Made by a program: the position numbers and the translations under genes
NCBI GenBank assembly: GCA_947502965.1
Contig: CANNCG010000019.1
Coordinates: forward strand, 1-15,668
DNA from: a bacterium
GTDB taxonomy: Bacteria > Margulisbacteria > Marinamargulisbacteria > SXXA01
Direction: 5' to 3'
Length of the DNA: 15,668 bases
Notes under the pieces: model-generated
The model's input: only the letters and a program-made list of their open reading frames with translations
Database searches by the model: none
Told to the model about the DNA's origin: nothing
Shown here: positions 14,297 to 15,668 of the stretch, piece after piece
Layout of the letters: each line of letters opens with the position of its first letter
How positions within the stretch are numbered: the first letter of the stretch is position 1

Positions 14297-15322
14297 TCAC
14301 TCATAGCCCGCACCGTCCAAAATCTCCATCACGGTCGTCATATGGGTCGCATATTTTTCAACAGAGATGGGGTTCCGGTACCAAAGTCCCCAAGATTCGA
14401 CAATGGCATTGCCTGTGACCTCTGCGGATACAGGGAATTCATTGTTTAAATTTGCCCACAAATGTTGGGCTTCAGGGGTGATAAGCCACTCTAGGAAAGC
14501 TTGTGCTTCCTTGATATGTTTGCTTTTTGCGAGAATGCCCCCGCCAGAGACATTGACCTGTACACCCAATCCCCCAGACACGGGTTGGTCCAACCACGAT
14601 AGCCTCAATTTTGTTTTGGGATTTTCGCGCTTGTAGTGGCCAAATTCGGAAGAATTGACGATGCCGACATCGCCCTTTCCTGTTTCAAGGGCTTCCAAAA
14701 CCTGCTGGTCGGTGTCAAAAGGGGGGGCTGCGAGATTAAATACCCAGCCAGACAAGGTGGCGGAGGTCTCTGCGTCGCCCCTGTCATTCATCCACATGGC
14801 AAATAAGGACTTGTTGTAAATATGTCGAGAAGAGCGTAGCAATAAGCGTCCCTTCCATTGTGGGAACACAAAGTTGGTATAGGTAGATAGGGTAGATTCA
14901 GAGACACGCTTGGGGTGATAAACCGCTGTTATGGCAAAGGAGGCATATCCGAACCAATGTCCCTGGGCATCACGCAAAGAGGCTGGAATTGCAGCAAACA
15001 AGAGATCTGACTTTATGGGATACAACAGGCCTTGCGTTGTTGCTTGGGCAAGGCTCACCGCCTCTGTGGCGATAAAAATATCTGCGGGACTGGCGTCTCC
15101 TTCGGACTTGAGGCGGTTCATGAGCACGCCGGCATCCGCGATCTGATAGGAGATTTCAACCCCTGTTTTTTGGGTGTACGCCTCAAAAATTGGCGTCATG
15201 AGGGCTTCGGATCTGGCCGAATATATGACAAGTTTCGGTACTTTGGTGACTGTTTTGATATAAAAAAAAGCGCCTAAAAGAACGAGCCCTACAACAATAC
15301 CTACCCGGTGTTTGGTTTTCAT
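14297..15322 (-). CDS. Solute-binding protein of ABC transporters, ferric-binding FbpA/FutA-like but lacking the tyrosine pair
   Basis: From the ATG at 15322 the protein has 341 residues. A basic start (MKTKHR) precedes one hydrophobic segment (7-22), a signal peptide or membrane anchor; no lipobox cysteine is present. LVIYSARSEALM (31-42) and the pattern to ADIFIATEA (80-88) fit the iron(III) or thiamine/polyamine cluster of periplasmic binding proteins. In ferric-binding members a pair of adjacent tyrosines holds iron near the motif NSYY; here it reads NSSEF (223-227), and the His/Tyr usually found in the first motif is Ser37. Another substrate is likely. An in-frame ATG at 15391 would put 23 extra residues before the signal and was not chosen. 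No permease or ATPase gene is visible, so it is either orphaned or served by genes elsewhere. Confidence 0.8.
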   Translation of the reverse strand: MKTKHRVGIVVGLVLLGAFFYIKTVTKVPKLVIYSARSEALMTPIFEAYTQKTGVEISYQIADAGVLMNRLKSEGDASPADIFIATEAVSLAQATTQGLLYPIKSDLLFAAIPASLRDAQGHWFGYASFAITAVYHPKRVSESTLSTYTNFVFPQWKGRLLLRSSRHIYNKSLFAMWMNDRGDAETSATLSGWVFNLAAPPFDTDQQVLEALETGKGDVGIVNSSEFGHYKRENPKTKLRLSWLDQPVSGGLGVQVNVSGGGILAKSKHIKEAQAFLEWLITPEAQHLWANLNNEFPVSAEVTGNAIVESWGLWYRNPISVEKYATHMTTVMEILDGAGYE

Positions 15323-15332
15323 ATGTGGGTCA

Positions 15333-15362
15333 ACTATACCTTCGCTCGGAAGTGATTTACAA
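15333..15362 (-). promoter_or_regulatory. Possible promoter of the solute-binding protein gene
   Basis: TATAGT (15333-15338) lies 18 bases from TTGTAA (15357-15362). The -10 box is only 10 bases from the ATG at 15322, which would give a nearly leaderless mRNA; this agrees with the absence of a Shine-Dalgarno sequence. Confidence 0.35.
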
Positions 15363-15412
15363 GTTTGGGCTGTCGCAAAATGCGCCATCATGTCTGGACA
15401 ACCCCACTTGTT

Positions 15413-15450
15413 AAAAGAGGACGGCTGAAATCCACTGTGGCATAGCCGTC
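15413..15450 (-). terminator. Hairpin upstream of the solute-binding gene, possible terminator
   Basis: GACGGCT (15420-15426) and AGCCGTC (15444-15450) pair, with CCA/TGG pairing inside the loop. On the minus strand TCTTTT follows within two bases. It could end a transcript arriving from the right or attenuate one entering the solute-binding gene. Confidence 0.5.
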
Positions 15451-15480
15451 ATCAGGGGCCCCCTATTTTTTCTGATTTTT

Positions 15481-15544
15481 TGTAACTATCTAGCCCTCCC
15501 CCTTTTTTTTCTAAAAAACAGGAATATCGAGACCCCTTGTCAAG
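15481..15544 (-). repeat. Copy B of an unrecognised ~62 bp repeat
   Basis: On the minus strand it reads CTTGACAAGGGGT at its start and GGGCTAGATAGTTACA at its end, the same as copy A, with AAAAAAAAGGGGGAG in the middle. Its outer end forms the perfect 17-base palindrome ACCCCTTGTCAAGGGGT (15532-15548). It begins a few bases after a possible gene end at 15553. Copies A and B face each other around the solute-binding gene. Confidence 0.7.
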
Positions 15545-15552
15545 GGGTAATT

Positions 15553-15668
15553 TCAAGTAAAGAATTCAATTGGCCAGGACTGTGTATTGTGAAGCAGGGA
15601 ATCTCTCGCAAAAACATCTATTTTAAATGAAGGAACCCCATTCAAAGGGGTCTTTGCGGATGTTCGTT
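15553..15668 (-). CDS. Possible C-terminal end of a gene entering from the right
   Basis: One minus-strand frame is open from the right edge for about 37 codons and ends with TGA, giving an end such as WPIEFFT. The other two minus frames close earlier. The stretch is too short to name and may be open by chance. In its favour, copy B follows its stop exactly as copy A follows the stop of the 97-residue gene. Confidence 0.3.
   Translation of the reverse strand, partial: RTSAKTPLNGVPSFKIDVFARDSLLHNTQSWPIEFFT

Noticed and set aside
15323..15391. Upstream ATG for the solute-binding protein
   Set aside because: It would place a 23-residue non-hydrophobic stretch before the signal segment and has no ribosome site.
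15636..15668. Third copy of the ~62 bp repeat
   Set aside because: ACCCC-loop-GGGGTCT resembles the palindromic end of copy B, but the similarity is short and the window stops before the diagnostic GGCTAGATAGTTACA end.
1..15668. tRNA, rRNA or CRISPR arrays
   Set aside because: No cloverleaf, conserved rRNA stretch or regularly spaced direct repeats were found by eye on either strand.

Overview
This 15.7 kb bacterial chromosome window has a housekeeping core in the middle and accessory DNA at both ends. The source is not identified. The order rpsP, khpA, ylqD, trmD, rplS matches the Bacillus arrangement, and YlqD-type proteins occur in Firmicutes and in the cyanobacterial line. The window also carries a GDP-fucose pair (gmd, fcl) and a DjlA-like membrane J-protein, both more typical of diderms. 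A diderm relative of Cyanobacteria or a similar candidate phylum would fit, but this is a low-confidence inference. rimM, normally between ylqD and trmD, is absent here.

Left end (1-3898, minus strand): two translationally overlapping genes, a 1090-residue SNF2-type helicase with a large N-terminal domain and a DUF4391 protein cut by the window edge. They are visibly more AT-rich than priA next to them and look like part of a restriction or defence cassette continuing to the left. A 407 bp spacer (3899-4305) follows. It holds a perfect inverted repeat with a Shine-Dalgarno sequence in its loop, a 44-codon frame directly behind it, and a foldable three-helix region.

Core (4306-10607, minus strand, transcribed rpsP to priA): rpsP, khpA, ylqD, trmD, rplS, argC, an EamA transporter and priA are packed head to tail. 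An intrinsic terminator overlaps the khpA stop codon, and a second long stem-loop lies between ylqD and trmD. This suggests stepwise attenuation, high for the ribosomal protein S16 end and lower for later genes. rpsP starts with TTG behind a near-perfect Shine-Dalgarno sequence and a consensus -10 promoter. The TrmD is divergent at normally invariant cofactor-knot positions.

Right side (10746-14142, plus strand): gmd and fcl overlap by ATGA and make GDP-L-fucose from GDP-mannose, ending at a very strong terminator. A separate promoter-like site precedes a DjlA-like gene coupled by ATGA overlap to a 97-residue protein of unknown function. Convergent with it is a lone solute-binding protein gene (14297-15322, minus). 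Two copies of an unrecognised ~62 bp repeat lie in inverted orientation on either side of that gene, each just after a stop codon or probable stop codon.

The best candidates for something new are the helicase/DUF4391 cassette with its structured spacer, the inverted 3'-end repeat family, and the rimM-less operon with a divergent TrmD.
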